NCBI RefSeq assembly: GCF_012396235.1 | Contig: NZ_JAAXPA010000002.1 | Location: forward strand, 186,001-250,000 | Source: Rhodococcus opacus | GTDB taxonomy: Bacteria > Actinomycetota > Actinomycetes > Mycobacteriales > Mycobacteriaceae | Length of the DNA stretch: 64,000 nt | Direction of reading: 5' to 3' | In this document: positions 17,233 through 25,593 of the stretch, piece after piece | Position numbering within the stretch: position 1 is the first letter of the stretch | Layout of the letters: each line of letters begins with the position of its first letter | Program-made: the position numbers and the translations under genes | Notes under the pieces: generated by a model | The model's input: the letters and a program-made list of their open reading frames with translations, nothing else | Database searches by the model: none | Told to the model about the DNA's origin: nothing

Positions 17233-18488
17233 GTCGTGAGCCTCCTTGCCACGCTGTCGGGTTGGAATGTCGCTCTGTGCAGGGAGGGGAGCGGATACAC
17301 GAGCTCTCCGCCCCACTCACTGATGTAGCGCAGTTGTTCGGTCAGCTCTCCCTCGAGGTTCCACGGCAGGGCGAGAACGACATCCGGCCGATCTTTCTCG
17401 ATCTGTCGGGGATCGAGAATCGGGATCCGGGTGCCCGGCGTGTACCGGCCGTGCTTGTACGGATTGCGGTCGACCGTGTATTCGAGTAGGTCGGGGCGAA
17501 TTCCGCAGTAGTTCAATAGGGTGTTTCCCTTGCCGGGAGCGCCGTAGCCGACGACGGTCCTGTTCTGGGCCCGGCAGTCGAGAAGGAACCCGAGCAATTC
17601 TTGTCGAGCGGCTCTCGCCTGAATTTCGAGCCGGCTGTATCCGTCGACGTTGTGCAGTCCGGCGTCTTCCTCCGCCTTCAATACGTCGGTGACGCTCGGG
17701 GTGGGCACTGCGCCGGCAGTGTCGGGACGTGCCCAGATCCGGATCGAGCCGCCATGTGTCTCCAGAAGTTCCACATCGACGACCGAGAGGCCGGCCGTGG
17801 CAAGCGCACGCATGGCGGAGAGGAGTGTGTAGTACTGAAAGTGCTCGTGATAGACCGTGTCGAACTGCGCGAGGACGATCAGATTCAGTGCGTGGTGCAC
17901 CTCGATACTCAGCTGGCCGTCGTCGGCGACGAGGGTACGCAGTGCCCGAGTGAACCCGCGGAGGTCGGGGATGTGCGCATACACGTTGTTCGCAACCACG
18001 AGGTCTGCCGGACCGTGCTCGGCGCGGACGTCGGCGGCGAGTTCCTCGTCGAGAAATGCCGTGAGAGTGGGAACACCTCGTTCACGTGCGGCCGCGCCGA
18101 CGTTGTGCGACGGTTCGATTCCGACGCAGCGGATCCCGGCGTCGACCGCGTGCTGCAGCAGGTAACCGTCATTGCTCGCGACTTCGACGATCAGCGAATT
18201 CGCGTCGAGGCCGAGCCGCGACACCGAGGACCGGACGAACTGCCGTGCGTGCTCCACCCATGAATCCGAGTAGGAAGAGTAGTAGGCATAGTCGGTGAAG
18301 GTGTCCTCCGGAGAAATCAGGGCCGGAACCTGAAGCAGGAGGCATTCCTCGCAGATGCGCAGGTGCAGCGGATAGTTCGTCTCGGGGGCGTCCAGGCCTT
18401 GCTCGGTCAAGAAGAGCTCGCACGGCGGCGTCGCCCCCAGATCCAGGACGCTTCGCAAGCGATCGGAGTCGCACAGTCGGCAGCGCAC
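17229..18488 (-). CDS. Nucleotide-sugar C-methyltransferase
   Basis: I start at GTG 18488 because GAGGGGAG lies just upstream and the protein then opens with the zinc module CRLC, as relatives do; the open frame reaches 18626 but the extra residues look random. The 419 residues have Cys3/Cys6/Cys46/Cys49, SAM loop VEVASNDG (101-108), active-site YHEHFQYY (213-220) and a C-terminal C-MT domain with VVGYGAPGKGNTLLNY. Such enzymes add a methyl to C-3 of a 4-keto sugar nucleotide, making a branched sugar. It is first in a four-gene unit. The paralogue at 12871-14109 has lost key residues, so this is probably the working enzyme. Confidence 0.88.
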   Translation of the reverse strand: MRCRLCDSDRLRSVLDLGATPPCELFLTEQGLDAPETNYPLHLRICEECLLLQVPALISPEDTFTDYAYYSSYSDSWVEHARQFVRSSVSRLGLDANSLIVEVASNDGYLLQHAVDAGIRCVGIEPSHNVGAAARERGVPTLTAFLDEELAADVRAEHGPADLVVANNVYAHIPDLRGFTRALRTLVADDGQLSIEVHHALNLIVLAQFDTVYHEHFQYYTLLSAMRALATAGLSVVDVELLETHGGSIRIWARPDTAGAVPTPSVTDVLKAEEDAGLHNVDGYSRLEIQARAARQELLGFLLDCRAQNRTVVGYGAPGKGNTLLNYCGIRPDLLEYTVDRNPYKHGRYTPGTRIPILDPRQIEKDRPDVVLALPWNLEGELTEQLRYISEWGGELVYPLPSLHRATFQPDSVARRLTT

Positions 18489-18608
18489 GGGCAGTCTCCC
18501 CTCGTCACCGAGATCTGGAGGTCGCTCTGTGTTAGTTGCGTCACACCCAGGGTCTCGATCCGTCCAATAAACCACACTCGAGGTCGTCTTGCAAGGTTCA
18601 AAACCAAC

Positions 18609-18631
18609 TTTGAGTATGTTAAGCACTCAAA
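18609..18631. promoter_or_regulatory. Inverted repeat TTTGAGT-N9-ACTCAAA, candidate operator
   Basis: This is a perfect 7-base inverted repeat (18609-18615 and 18625-18631) in the divergent region. A related TTGAGTG word occurs again at 18681. The location upstream of the sugar methyltransferase start suggests a repressor site. It is seen in the sequence; the function is inference. Confidence 0.4.
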
Positions 18632-18757
18632 TACGCGATAGAGTCCCTTTTTGTTTGACAGCTCGTGGGGACTTGATCAATTGAGTGTTTCCGTGGTCGT
18701 GGAGGTTTTCGCGGCTAAGGCCGCAGACCGCGGATACTGGACGAGGTATGGTGATAT

Positions 18758-18785
18758 CTCGCCCTCCGAATTTAAGGCGGGCGAG
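18758..18785. promoter_or_regulatory. Inverted repeat CTCGCCC-N14-GGGCGAG upstream of GyrI-like pair
   Basis: A perfect 7-base inverted repeat ends 51 bases before the start of the first GyrI-like gene. It could be an operator for that operon or a leader hairpin. There is no T-run, so a terminator is less likely. Confidence 0.35.
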
Positions 18786-18836
18786 CAATAATTGTCATTG
18801 AAAACCCAATGTGCCGATGACATCGGAGGGTGCCCG

Positions 18837-19301
18837 ATGCCGTTCGTCATAGTCGAACGCGAAGAGACACTGGTCGCCGGACTGGCCGTCCGCAGTCCGA
18901 AGAGGGCGCTGGGAAAAGCGCGCGACAAGGATCTTGAAAAGACGTGGTCGACCCTTCTCGCGCAGAACGTGGACAAGCCATTGGCGTCTGCCTACGTCGA
19001 CCACGCTCCCGAGATCAATTCGTACTACACGCAAATCGTGGGCTACGAGTGCACTTCGATCGATCAGGTCGCACGCGGGCACCTGGTATCGCGGATTCCT
19101 GCGGGAACCTATGCGAAGTTCTCCTCGGTCGGAACTTTTCCCGACCTCTTCGACGCGCTCTGGGGGCAGATTCGTGATGCGGAGGAATCGCAGCAGATTC
19201 AACGGTCCTACACCGGCGACTTCGAGTTCTACCCGCACGCCTTCGGAATCGATTTGTACGTGGCGATAGTGTCACCCGCCACGATGCAGGGGCCGCAATG
19301 A
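18837..19301 (+). CDS. GyrI-like small-molecule-binding domain protein (first of pair)
   Basis: The start is ATG 18837 with CGGAGGG at 18824-18830. The 154 residues resemble the stand-alone GyrI-like/AraC effector-binding (SOUL-fold) family: an N-terminal strand with VAGLAV, a middle segment TQIVGYECTSIDQV, RIPAGTYAKFSS and a C-terminal FEFYPHAFGIDLYVAIV. Family members bind hydrophobic or cationic ligands and occur as regulators, buffering proteins or cyclopropanoid hydrolases. No DNA-binding domain is present. It overlaps its paralogue by four bases, so the two may form a heterodimer. Confidence 0.78.
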   Translation: MPFVIVEREETLVAGLAVRSPKRALGKARDKDLEKTWSTLLAQNVDKPLASAYVDHAPEINSYYTQIVGYECTSIDQVARGHLVSRIPAGTYAKFSSVGTFPDLFDALWGQIRDAEESQQIQRSYTGDFEFYPHAFGIDLYVAIVSPATMQGPQ

Positions 19302-19723
19302 GTTTCGAGATCGTCAAGCGTGAGTCCGCCGACTTCGGTGGGCTTGTTCTGCCACGCACGGAGCTCAGTTCGTCGGCGCACTCGACCGACCTGATGAAGT
19401 TCACCCGCGAGCGAATCCAGCAACGCGGCACCGCGGAGTTGACCACCGTATATATTGCGGTCCCAGATCTGGGGTGGACCGCCGTGATCGGATATCGGTG
19501 TATCGGCCTCGGCAATCTCGAGATCGGTGACGTGCTGGTGCGAGTCCCGGCCGGCTATTTCGCCAAGTTCACACCTGACGGGCGGTCGTCAGACCCGATC
19601 GAGGATGTATGGATTCAGGCGGAGCTGGCCGAGAAGGAAGGGCGCATCGAGCGCGCCTATGCAGAGGAGATCGAGGTCTTCCACGCTCCGAGCAACGTCG
19701 AGCTGTTCATTTCCCTGACTTAA
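19298..19723 (+). CDS. GyrI-like small-molecule-binding domain protein (second of pair)
   Basis: This 141-residue protein is a diverged paralogue of the preceding one and overlaps it by four bases (ATGA). Shared features are AVIGYRCIGL, RVPAGYFAKFTPDG and a final EIEVFHAPSNVELFISL strand. The N-terminus is shorter and lacks the Arg/Lys-rich stretch of the first protein. Close pairing of two divergent copies suggests complementary halves of one binding unit. Ligand and partner are unknown. Confidence 0.75.
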   Translation: MSFEIVKRESADFGGLVLPRTELSSSAHSTDLMKFTRERIQQRGTAELTTVYIAVPDLGWTAVIGYRCIGLGNLEIGDVLVRVPAGYFAKFTPDGRSSDPIEDVWIQAELAEKEGRIERAYAEEIEVFHAPSNVELFISLT

Positions 19724-19917
19724 ATGCCTGGTTGGCAATTACCAACCTGAAGTTTGTTTTTGAGCTCGTTTGTGGCATCACAGGTGACAAATCCGGTGTA
19801 AACGCGGAAAATAGGTAGCCGCGGGGCTGTGACCGGGTTCGTGTGTCCAGTTCTTGGGGTCTTTACGTAACCCGTGAGTCCCCGGAATTGCCGCACCGAC
19901 TCCGATGGGAAAGCCCA

Positions 19918-20694
19918 ATGCCTGTTGAACAGCTGTCGCGTCCGCAGATCGACGCACGGTCGACCGATACCTTAATTGACCGAACTCTGAGCGTGTGGGA
20001 TCCGCGGTCGGAGTGTCGCTTCGTCGTCGCCCGGCCCACCGAGGAGCCTGAGCTCTGGGAAGCATATCTCGAGGGTGCGGTAGCGGGCTATCGCAAGTAC
20101 GGCGCCGAGAAAGCTCTCGAATACCGCCGGATACAGGGCGGCGACACAACCGCGATCTTCTTCGTCGCCATCGAGCCGAACGGTTCGGTCGCAGCGGGTG
20201 TCCGGGTGCAGGGACCGTACCTTTCCGCAGTTCAGGCGCACGCGATCACGGAATGGAGCAACCATCCTGGAGCTCCCGCCGTCCGTCGAATGATCGAAGA
20301 CCGACTTCCGTTCGGTGTCGTGGAGGCGAAGGGTGCATGGGTGTCGGATACCGCCGCCCGGCGGGGTGAACTCGTCGGCGCACTGGGCCGCATCGCCACC
20401 TTCTCGATGGATCTGCTCGACGTCCAGTTCATGCTCGCGACGGCCGCATCCCACGTCCTGGACACGTGGCGAACCACCGGTGGCGTGGTGGCCGACCATA
20501 TTGCTCCCGTGCCCTATCCGGATGACCGTTACGAGACGCGGCTGATGTGGTGGGATCGGAGTAGGCGCAGGGGCCGCGCCGAAGCAATGCAGCTGTCCCA
20601 ACTGTTACTCACGACGTCCCGACCGACGCCGTCGGCAGCCATCGCGACGGGGGCGGGAGGAGGCGTCGTTCGGCCGATGCGGAGCGTCTCGTGA
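19918..20694 (+). CDS. Conserved protein, possible GNAT/N-acyl amino acid synthase-like acyltransferase
   Basis: The start is ATG 19918 after GGGAAAG; 258 residues. I do not recognise the family surely. An internal block CRFVVARPTEEPELWEAY...AAGVRVQGPY followed by GAWVSD, an Ala/Met-rich helix and a late YETRLMWWDR strand looks like the GNAT-type fold of N-acyl amino acid or homoserine lactone synthases. The C-terminus is a low-complexity Ala/Gly tail. It overlaps the ThiF-nitroreductase gene by four bases, so they work together. The block may correspond to the region around Rv1356c-Rv1354c of M. tuberculosis; this is from memory and unchecked. Confidence 0.6.
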   Translation: MPVEQLSRPQIDARSTDTLIDRTLSVWDPRSECRFVVARPTEEPELWEAYLEGAVAGYRKYGAEKALEYRRIQGGDTTAIFFVAIEPNGSVAAGVRVQGPYLSAVQAHAITEWSNHPGAPAVRRMIEDRLPFGVVEAKGAWVSDTAARRGELVGALGRIATFSMDLLDVQFMLATAASHVLDTWRTTGGVVADHIAPVPYPDDRYETRLMWWDRSRRRGRAEAMQLSQLLLTTSRPTPSAAIATGAGGGVVRPMRSVS

Positions 20695-22820
20695 ACGAAA
20701 CCCACGATGAGTACACCGCCCTGCTGCTCGACGAGGGCCACTCCGGGGACGCGGCGGTACTCGACCGCCTCCGCCGCGACCCCGCGGTGGTCTTCGTCGA
20801 TCGGCTCGAGCACCAGAGGGACGCTCTGCGTTCCCTTGTTCCCACGCCGGGGGCCGGCGTGCTGGACGAGTCTCCGGTGTGGGCGTACTACTCGTGGCGT
20901 CGGACCGTGGTGCGTCTGCTCGGACGCACGTCGTTTCGGCGACTGCGGCTGGACCGGAATCGGAACAAGATCACCGCGCACGAGCAGGAACGTCTCGAGC
21001 ATGTGACCGTCGGGATCGTCGGTCTGAGCGTCGGTCACGCGGTCGCGTTGGCGCTCACGCTGGAAGGGGCGTGCGGCGGCCTGCGGCTTGCGGACTTCGA
21101 CACCCTCGAACTGTCCAATCTGAACCGGGTTCCCGGCACCGTCCTGGACCTCGGGGTGAACAAGGCCGTGGTCGCCGCCCGCCGTATCGCGGAGATCGAC
21201 CCTTACGTCACTGTGACGTTGTGGGAGGACGGTCTCGACGTCGAGTCGGTGGCCGAATTCCTGGACGGCTTGGACGTGGTGATCGACGAATGTGACTCCC
21301 TCGACGTGAAGGTGTCCCTCCGGCGGGAGGCCAGGCGCAGGGGATTGCCGGTGCTGATGGCGACCAGTGACAGGGGTCTGCTGGACGTCGAGCGATTCGA
21401 CCTCGAACCCGATCGGCCCGTCTTTCACGGACTGATCGGTGACGTCGACGTGGAGTCGCTGGCGGGGCTCGGCTCACGGGACAAGATTCCGCTCGTACTT
21501 CGGATTCTCGACGCCGGACAGCTGTCGGCGACGATGGCCGCGTCGTTGGTGGAGGTGGACGAAACCATATCCACGTGGCCTCAGCTCGGGGGTGAGGTGC
21601 TGCTCGGCGGGGCGGAGGTTGCGGCGGCGGTGCGGCGCATCGGGCTCGGACAACCGCTCGCGTCGGGTCGGTGCCGCATGGACCTGGACCAGCATCTCGA
21701 TGCCCTCGCCGATCCGCCGAGACCGCACGACCTGCCGAAGGAGCCCGCGGATCGCGAGGCGGCTGCCGCGGTCTCGCGCGACGCCGTCGACGCCGTCGTG
21801 TATGCAGCGGCCCGCGCGCCGTCCGGCGGCAACGTCCAGCCGTGGACGATCGCGGCGGACGACGACGGGCTGACCATCTCCCTGGCCCCGGAGCACTCGA
21901 CGGCCATGGACGTCGGGTACCGGGGCAGTTATGTCGCGGTCGGGGCCGCCCTGCACAACGCCCGGATCGCCGCGTCGGCCGCCGGACTGCTCGGCACCGT
22001 GACGGTCCACGACGGAGATCCGGGACTTCCCGTTGCCACGATGACGTTCGGCAGCGGAAACGACCGGGAACTCACCGACCGCTACGAGCACATGCTCGAC
22101 CGGACCACCAACCGCATGCCGGGCGTGCCCCGGCCATTGGACGACACGCAGGCGCGGCTTCTCTCGGAGGCGGCATCTCGGGAGGGTGCACGCCTCTGCG
22201 TGGTGACCGACAGGGACGACATCGCGACGATCGCCGCCATCCTGGCGGAGTCGGACCGTATCCGATTCCTCACACCGACCCTGCACCGCGAAATGATCGG
22301 CGAGTTGCGGTGGCCGCCCCTGGATTCGGTCGAGACCGGCATCGACGTTCGCGCACTGGAACTCGACTCGGCGGAACTGTCGACCCTCGCACTGCTGCGG
22401 AGACCCGACGTCATGGAACGGTTGGGCGCACAGGACGGGGGACAGGCGCTGGGTAAGTCAACTGCGGACCGCGTCTCGTCGAGCTCGGCTGTCGCGGTCG
22501 TTGCGATTCCGGGCAGCACCCCTCGGGACTACGTGCGCGGCGGTGAGGCGACCGAGAGTGTGTGGATCCACGCCCAGACGCTCGGGCTCGCCGTCCAGCC
22601 GATTTCACCGATATTTCTCTACGGTGTGGAAAGTGCGGAACTCGAACAACTCTCACCACGGTATGCGGCACCATTGGAGAGGCTGCGGGAGGAACTGTTC
22701 GACGTCGTCGGAGCGAAGGCGGGTGAAGCGCTCGCCATGGTGTTGCGGCTCAGCCATGCGCCAGGCCCGTCGGTTCGGAGTGAGCGCCTCGCCGACCGGG
22801 TTCGCAGGCGGATATCGTAA
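20691..22820 (+). CDS. ThiF/E1-like and nitroreductase-like fusion protein (Rv1355c/MoeY-like)
   Basis: The 709 residues join two domains. An E1/ThiF-like adenylation domain (~95-330) has VGIVGLSVG (107-115) in place of a standard GxGGxG loop, ADFDTLELSNLNR (134-146) and no zinc CxxC pairs. A nitroreductase-like domain (~360-700) has ARAPSGGNVQPW (374-385), a typical flavin-contact segment. The layout matches the protein annotated as MoeY in M. tuberculosis, whose molybdopterin role is not proven. GTG 20691 overlaps the upstream gene by four bases, and a c-di-GMP enzyme follows 14 bases later. A peptide-tailoring role (adenylation plus oxidation) is equally possible. Confidence 0.82.
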   Translation: MNETHDEYTALLLDEGHSGDAAVLDRLRRDPAVVFVDRLEHQRDALRSLVPTPGAGVLDESPVWAYYSWRRTVVRLLGRTSFRRLRLDRNRNKITAHEQERLEHVTVGIVGLSVGHAVALALTLEGACGGLRLADFDTLELSNLNRVPGTVLDLGVNKAVVAARRIAEIDPYVTVTLWEDGLDVESVAEFLDGLDVVIDECDSLDVKVSLRREARRRGLPVLMATSDRGLLDVERFDLEPDRPVFHGLIGDVDVESLAGLGSRDKIPLVLRILDAGQLSATMAASLVEVDETISTWPQLGGEVLLGGAEVAAAVRRIGLGQPLASGRCRMDLDQHLDALADPPRPHDLPKEPADREAAAAVSRDAVDAVVYAAARAPSGGNVQPWTIAADDDGLTISLAPEHSTAMDVGYRGSYVAVGAALHNARIAASAAGLLGTVTVHDGDPGLPVATMTFGSGNDRELTDRYEHMLDRTTNRMPGVPRPLDDTQARLLSEAASREGARLCVVTDRDDIATIAAILAESDRIRFLTPTLHREMIGELRWPPLDSVETGIDVRALELDSAELSTLALLRRPDVMERLGAQDGGQALGKSTADRVSSSSAVAVVAIPGSTPRDYVRGGEATESVWIHAQTLGLAVQPISPIFLYGVESAELEQLSPRYAAPLERLREELFDVVGAKAGEALAMVLRLSHAPGPSVRSERLADRVRRRIS

Positions 22821-22834
22821 GGACAGGAGGGTCA

Positions 22835-24679
22835 GTGAACACCGAGAAGCAAACCGAAAAGCTCGAGACCCTGGTGACAACCGTGGCGTCCCGGCTCACG
22901 CCTGTCGATGCGGTCTCGTTCAAGCCCGTGGCCACCCGCGTGTTGCAGGATCTCGTGGAGCACTTCGAGGTCGACACCAGCTTCCTCCGGTTCACCGACC
23001 ACGAGATCGCGGCGACGGTCCTGGTCGCGGAATACCCGCTCCGGCCCTTCATCCCCGACCCCGACCCGCTCGGCGTCGTCTATTTCAAGGACGCCGACTC
23101 GACATTCGCGCAGATCGAGCACCAGAAGGAAGTGGCCATCTTCCGGCCGGAGGTGTCCGGTCCGGATTACAACGAGCGGGTTCGCGAGGCGTCCGGGGTG
23201 CCGCAGGTGTCGCTCGCGGCCGTTCCGCTGTTGTCCGGTGACACGACGACGGGCACGCTCGGATTCATCAAGTTCGGCGACCGCGACTGGACGCCTCCGG
23301 AGGTCGACGTCCTCAAGGCGATCGCCGCCCTGCTCGCCCAGGTCCAGGCGCGCATCGTCGTGGAGGAGCAGTTGCGTTACTCCGCCGACCACGATTCCCT
23401 CACCGGACTCAGTAACCGGCGCGCGCTCTACCACCACCTGGACACCCGTCTCGCCGAGTCCGAACCGGGGCCGGTCGCGATCCTGTTCCTCGACCTGGAC
23501 CGGCTGAAGCCTCTCAACGACTTCTTCGGTCACGGGGCCGGTGACGGGTTCATCTCCACGATCGCGGACCGGCTCCGATCGACCAGCCAGACCGACGACC
23601 TCGTCTCCCGGCTGGGCGGCGACGAATTCGTGCTCGTGCTCGGCGGATCGGTGGGCCTGGAGGAGGCGGAGGTGCGGGCGCAGCACATCCGCGACGTCGT
23701 GACCGAACGGGTGCGTCTCGGCCGCGAGGTGGTCAGCCGCAGCGTCAGTATCGGCGTCGCGGCCGGAATTCCGGGCAAGGCCACCACCAGTTCGCTCCTC
23801 AGCCAGGCCGACCAGGCCGTCATGGTTGCGAAGACCAAGGGCGGCAATGCGATAAGCGTGTTCACCGACGAGATGCAGGAGGAGAGCGAGAAACGCAACG
23901 TGATCGAGCTCAGTCTGCGTGCGGCCATCGCGGACGAGTCGCTGTTCCTCGAGTACCAGCCCGAGGTCGACCTGCGGACCGGCCGGATCATCGGCGTGGA
24001 GGCCCTGGTGCGGTGGAATCACCCGCTGCTCGGGTTGCTGCAACCGGCGTCGTTCATCGACGTCGCCGAGGCGACGAATGTGGCCGGTGAGCTCGGGCGC
24101 TGGGTGATCCGGAAGGCCTGCCGGCAGTGGGCCGACTGGCGGTCGCAGGTGCCCGAGCTGGATTTGGATCTGCGCGTCAACGTCTCGCCGGGGCAGTTGG
24201 CCGGTCTGGACTTCCTCGACGTCGTTGCGAGCGCGTTGACGGAATTCGACGTTCGGAAGGGCGCGCTGTGCCTGGAGATCACCGAGAACGCAGTGCTCAG
24301 TGATCTGACCTGGACGCGTGAAGCGCTCGAAGGGCTGCACGCGATGGACGTGGAGGTGGCGATCGACGACTTCGGCACCGGGTTCAGCTCGCTCAGCCAC
24401 CTCAAGGCGCTGCCGGTGGGGACGCTGAAGATCGACAAGGGCTTCGTGATGAATCTGGACACCAACCCCGAGGATCGGGCGATCGTGAAGTCCATCATCG
24501 GTCTCGCCGAATCGTTCGGCCTGGAGTTGGTCGCGGAGGGAGTCGAGAACGTCGAGTCGGCCCGGCAACTTGTCGACATGGGATGCCATCGGGCCCAGGG
24601 CTTCCTGTTCAGCCGCCCGGTCTCGGCGGAGAAGATCGGCAAGTTGCTGGCGGCCGGAGCCATCGAGGTCGGGCTGTAG
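22835..24679 (+). CDS. GAF-GGDEF-EAL bifunctional c-di-GMP enzyme (Rv1354c-like)
   Basis: GTG 22835 with AGGAGG upstream gives 614 residues. A GAF-like sensor (~20-170) is followed by a GGDEF domain with intact GGDEF (261-265) and an EAL domain with intact EAL (389-391) and DDFGTGFSS (511-519). Both synthesis and breakdown of c-di-GMP are therefore possible. The inhibitory site before GGDEF reads QTDD instead of RxxD, so product feedback through that site is probably lost. No membrane helix is present, so it is cytosolic. Domain order and location next to the ThiF-nitroreductase gene match Rv1354c of M. tuberculosis. Confidence 0.93.
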   Translation: MNTEKQTEKLETLVTTVASRLTPVDAVSFKPVATRVLQDLVEHFEVDTSFLRFTDHEIAATVLVAEYPLRPFIPDPDPLGVVYFKDADSTFAQIEHQKEVAIFRPEVSGPDYNERVREASGVPQVSLAAVPLLSGDTTTGTLGFIKFGDRDWTPPEVDVLKAIAALLAQVQARIVVEEQLRYSADHDSLTGLSNRRALYHHLDTRLAESEPGPVAILFLDLDRLKPLNDFFGHGAGDGFISTIADRLRSTSQTDDLVSRLGGDEFVLVLGGSVGLEEAEVRAQHIRDVVTERVRLGREVVSRSVSIGVAAGIPGKATTSSLLSQADQAVMVAKTKGGNAISVFTDEMQEESEKRNVIELSLRAAIADESLFLEYQPEVDLRTGRIIGVEALVRWNHPLLGLLQPASFIDVAEATNVAGELGRWVIRKACRQWADWRSQVPELDLDLRVNVSPGQLAGLDFLDVVASALTEFDVRKGALCLEITENAVLSDLTWTREALEGLHAMDVEVAIDDFGTGFSSLSHLKALPVGTLKIDKGFVMNLDTNPEDRAIVKSIIGLAESFGLELVAEGVENVESARQLVDMGCHRAQGFLFSRPVSAEKIGKLLAAGAIEVGL

Positions 24680-24916
24680 CTCGCCCTACCTGCCCGGCGC
24701 CGCGGACTTCCGGAGGATCGCTCACACCGGATGTGCTGATTCAGCGCGTCACAAAGACAGGGTTACAGACTCGGAGTATGTTTATGCCCACACCTCAGTA
24801 CCTCTTGTCTTGAATTGCAAGTGTGCGGTAACTTCTCGAAGGGTTCGCTGGATAGTCGCTGACGACGGCTTCCGGTGCGGAACGTGAGACTGGCGAAGAC
24901 TGGAGCAGGGGGATCG

Positions 24917-25354
24917 ATGTCTGGTGGTTCTGTCTTGTCGATCCCCGAGTCCCGTATCGGGTGCGACGTGGTGACGGTCGGGCATGTGAGAAGCAGCGTC
25001 GAGCGGTTCGGCGACCGCTATCTGACGAGAATCTTCACGCCCCACGAATTGGAAACCTGCGAAGGACCTGCGCGGGCCCAACGGCTGGCCGCCCGGTTCG
25101 CGGCCAAGGAGGCCGTGGTCAAGGTGTTGCGACCCGGGGACGTCGCCTTGCCGTGGCAGTCCATCGAGATCCGGCGCGAGAGCTGGGGCGGATGCGGAGT
25201 GCGCTTGTCCGGCAACGCGTCGGCCCTCGCCGAGCGGCAGGGGCTCGGCGGATTCGACGTCTCGATCTCGCACGAGGCCGACGTCGCGATCGCGATGGTC
25301 ACCGCGTTCCGGCTCGGCACCCCACCCCATCACCAAGGAGAACGCCACCCATGA
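24917..25354 (+). CDS. Holo-[acyl-carrier-protein] synthase-like phosphopantetheinyl transferase
   Basis: I use ATG 24917 after GCAGGGGG (MSGGSVLSIPES), giving 145 residues. AcpS-type motifs are present: IGCDVV with the metal-binding Asp17, RFAAKEAVVK (60-69) with the catalytic Glu65 and SISHEADVAIAMV. The enzyme moves 4-phosphopantetheine from CoA to a carrier-protein serine. The next gene, overlapping by four bases, encodes a carrier protein, so this is very likely its dedicated activator. It is the first gene of a six-gene coupled operon. A housekeeping AcpS should exist elsewhere. Confidence 0.9.
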   Translation: MSGGSVLSIPESRIGCDVVTVGHVRSSVERFGDRYLTRIFTPHELETCEGPARAQRLAARFAAKEAVVKVLRPGDVALPWQSIEIRRESWGGCGVRLSGNASALAERQGLGGFDVSISHEADVAIAMVTAFRLGTPPHHQGERHP

Positions 25355-25593
25355 GCGAGCAGACCATCCGCAAGGTTCTCGGCGACCACGCCCGGTTGTC
25401 CGCCGATGCCGCGAGCATCGCCGTCGGGGCCGATCTCTACGAACTGGGTTTGACGTCGCACGCGAGCGTCAACGTCATGCTGGCGCTGGAGGATTCGTTC
25501 GACATCGAGTTTCCCGATGAGCTGCTGCGCAAGAGCACGTTCGCGAGTGTGGATTCCATTCGGGGCGCACTCGTCGAACTCGGAGTGGCATGA
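25351..25593 (+). CDS. Small acyl/aminoacyl carrier protein
   Basis: The 80-residue protein has a carrier-protein fold with helix-loop DLYELGLTSHASVNVMLALED. Ser36 is the predicted phosphopantetheine site, in a GLTS context instead of the usual DSL. This TSH variant is what I recall for carriers served by amino acid:[carrier protein] ligases in Bradyrhizobium. AAGGAG lies at 25335, and both ends overlap neighbours by four bases. The ligase gene two positions downstream should load an amino acid on it. Confidence 0.9.
   Translation: MSEQTIRKVLGDHARLSADAASIAVGADLYELGLTSHASVNVMLALEDSFDIEFPDELLRKSTFASVDSIRGALVELGVA

Larger units (their letters stand above)
18489..18836. other. AT-richer divergent promoter region with inverted repeats
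   Basis: No gene is supported in these 348 bases between the minus-strand sugar unit and the plus-strand GyrI-like pair. A TTGACA hexamer lies at 18655-18660, but no good -10 follows. Two inverted repeats (listed separately) and several TTGAGT-like words suggest regulator binding. Longer open frames here are chance frames or N-terminal over-extensions. Confidence 0.5.

Noticed and set aside
18489..18626. N-terminal extension of the C-methyltransferase gene
   Set aside because: Relatives begin directly at the zinc CxxC; a good ribosome site precedes GTG 18488 and the extension lies in an AT-rich promoter-like stretch.
22832..24589. 585-codon minus-strand open frame opposite the GAF-GGDEF-EAL gene
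   Set aside because: The plus-strand protein has intact GGDEF and EAL motifs; the minus product has none.
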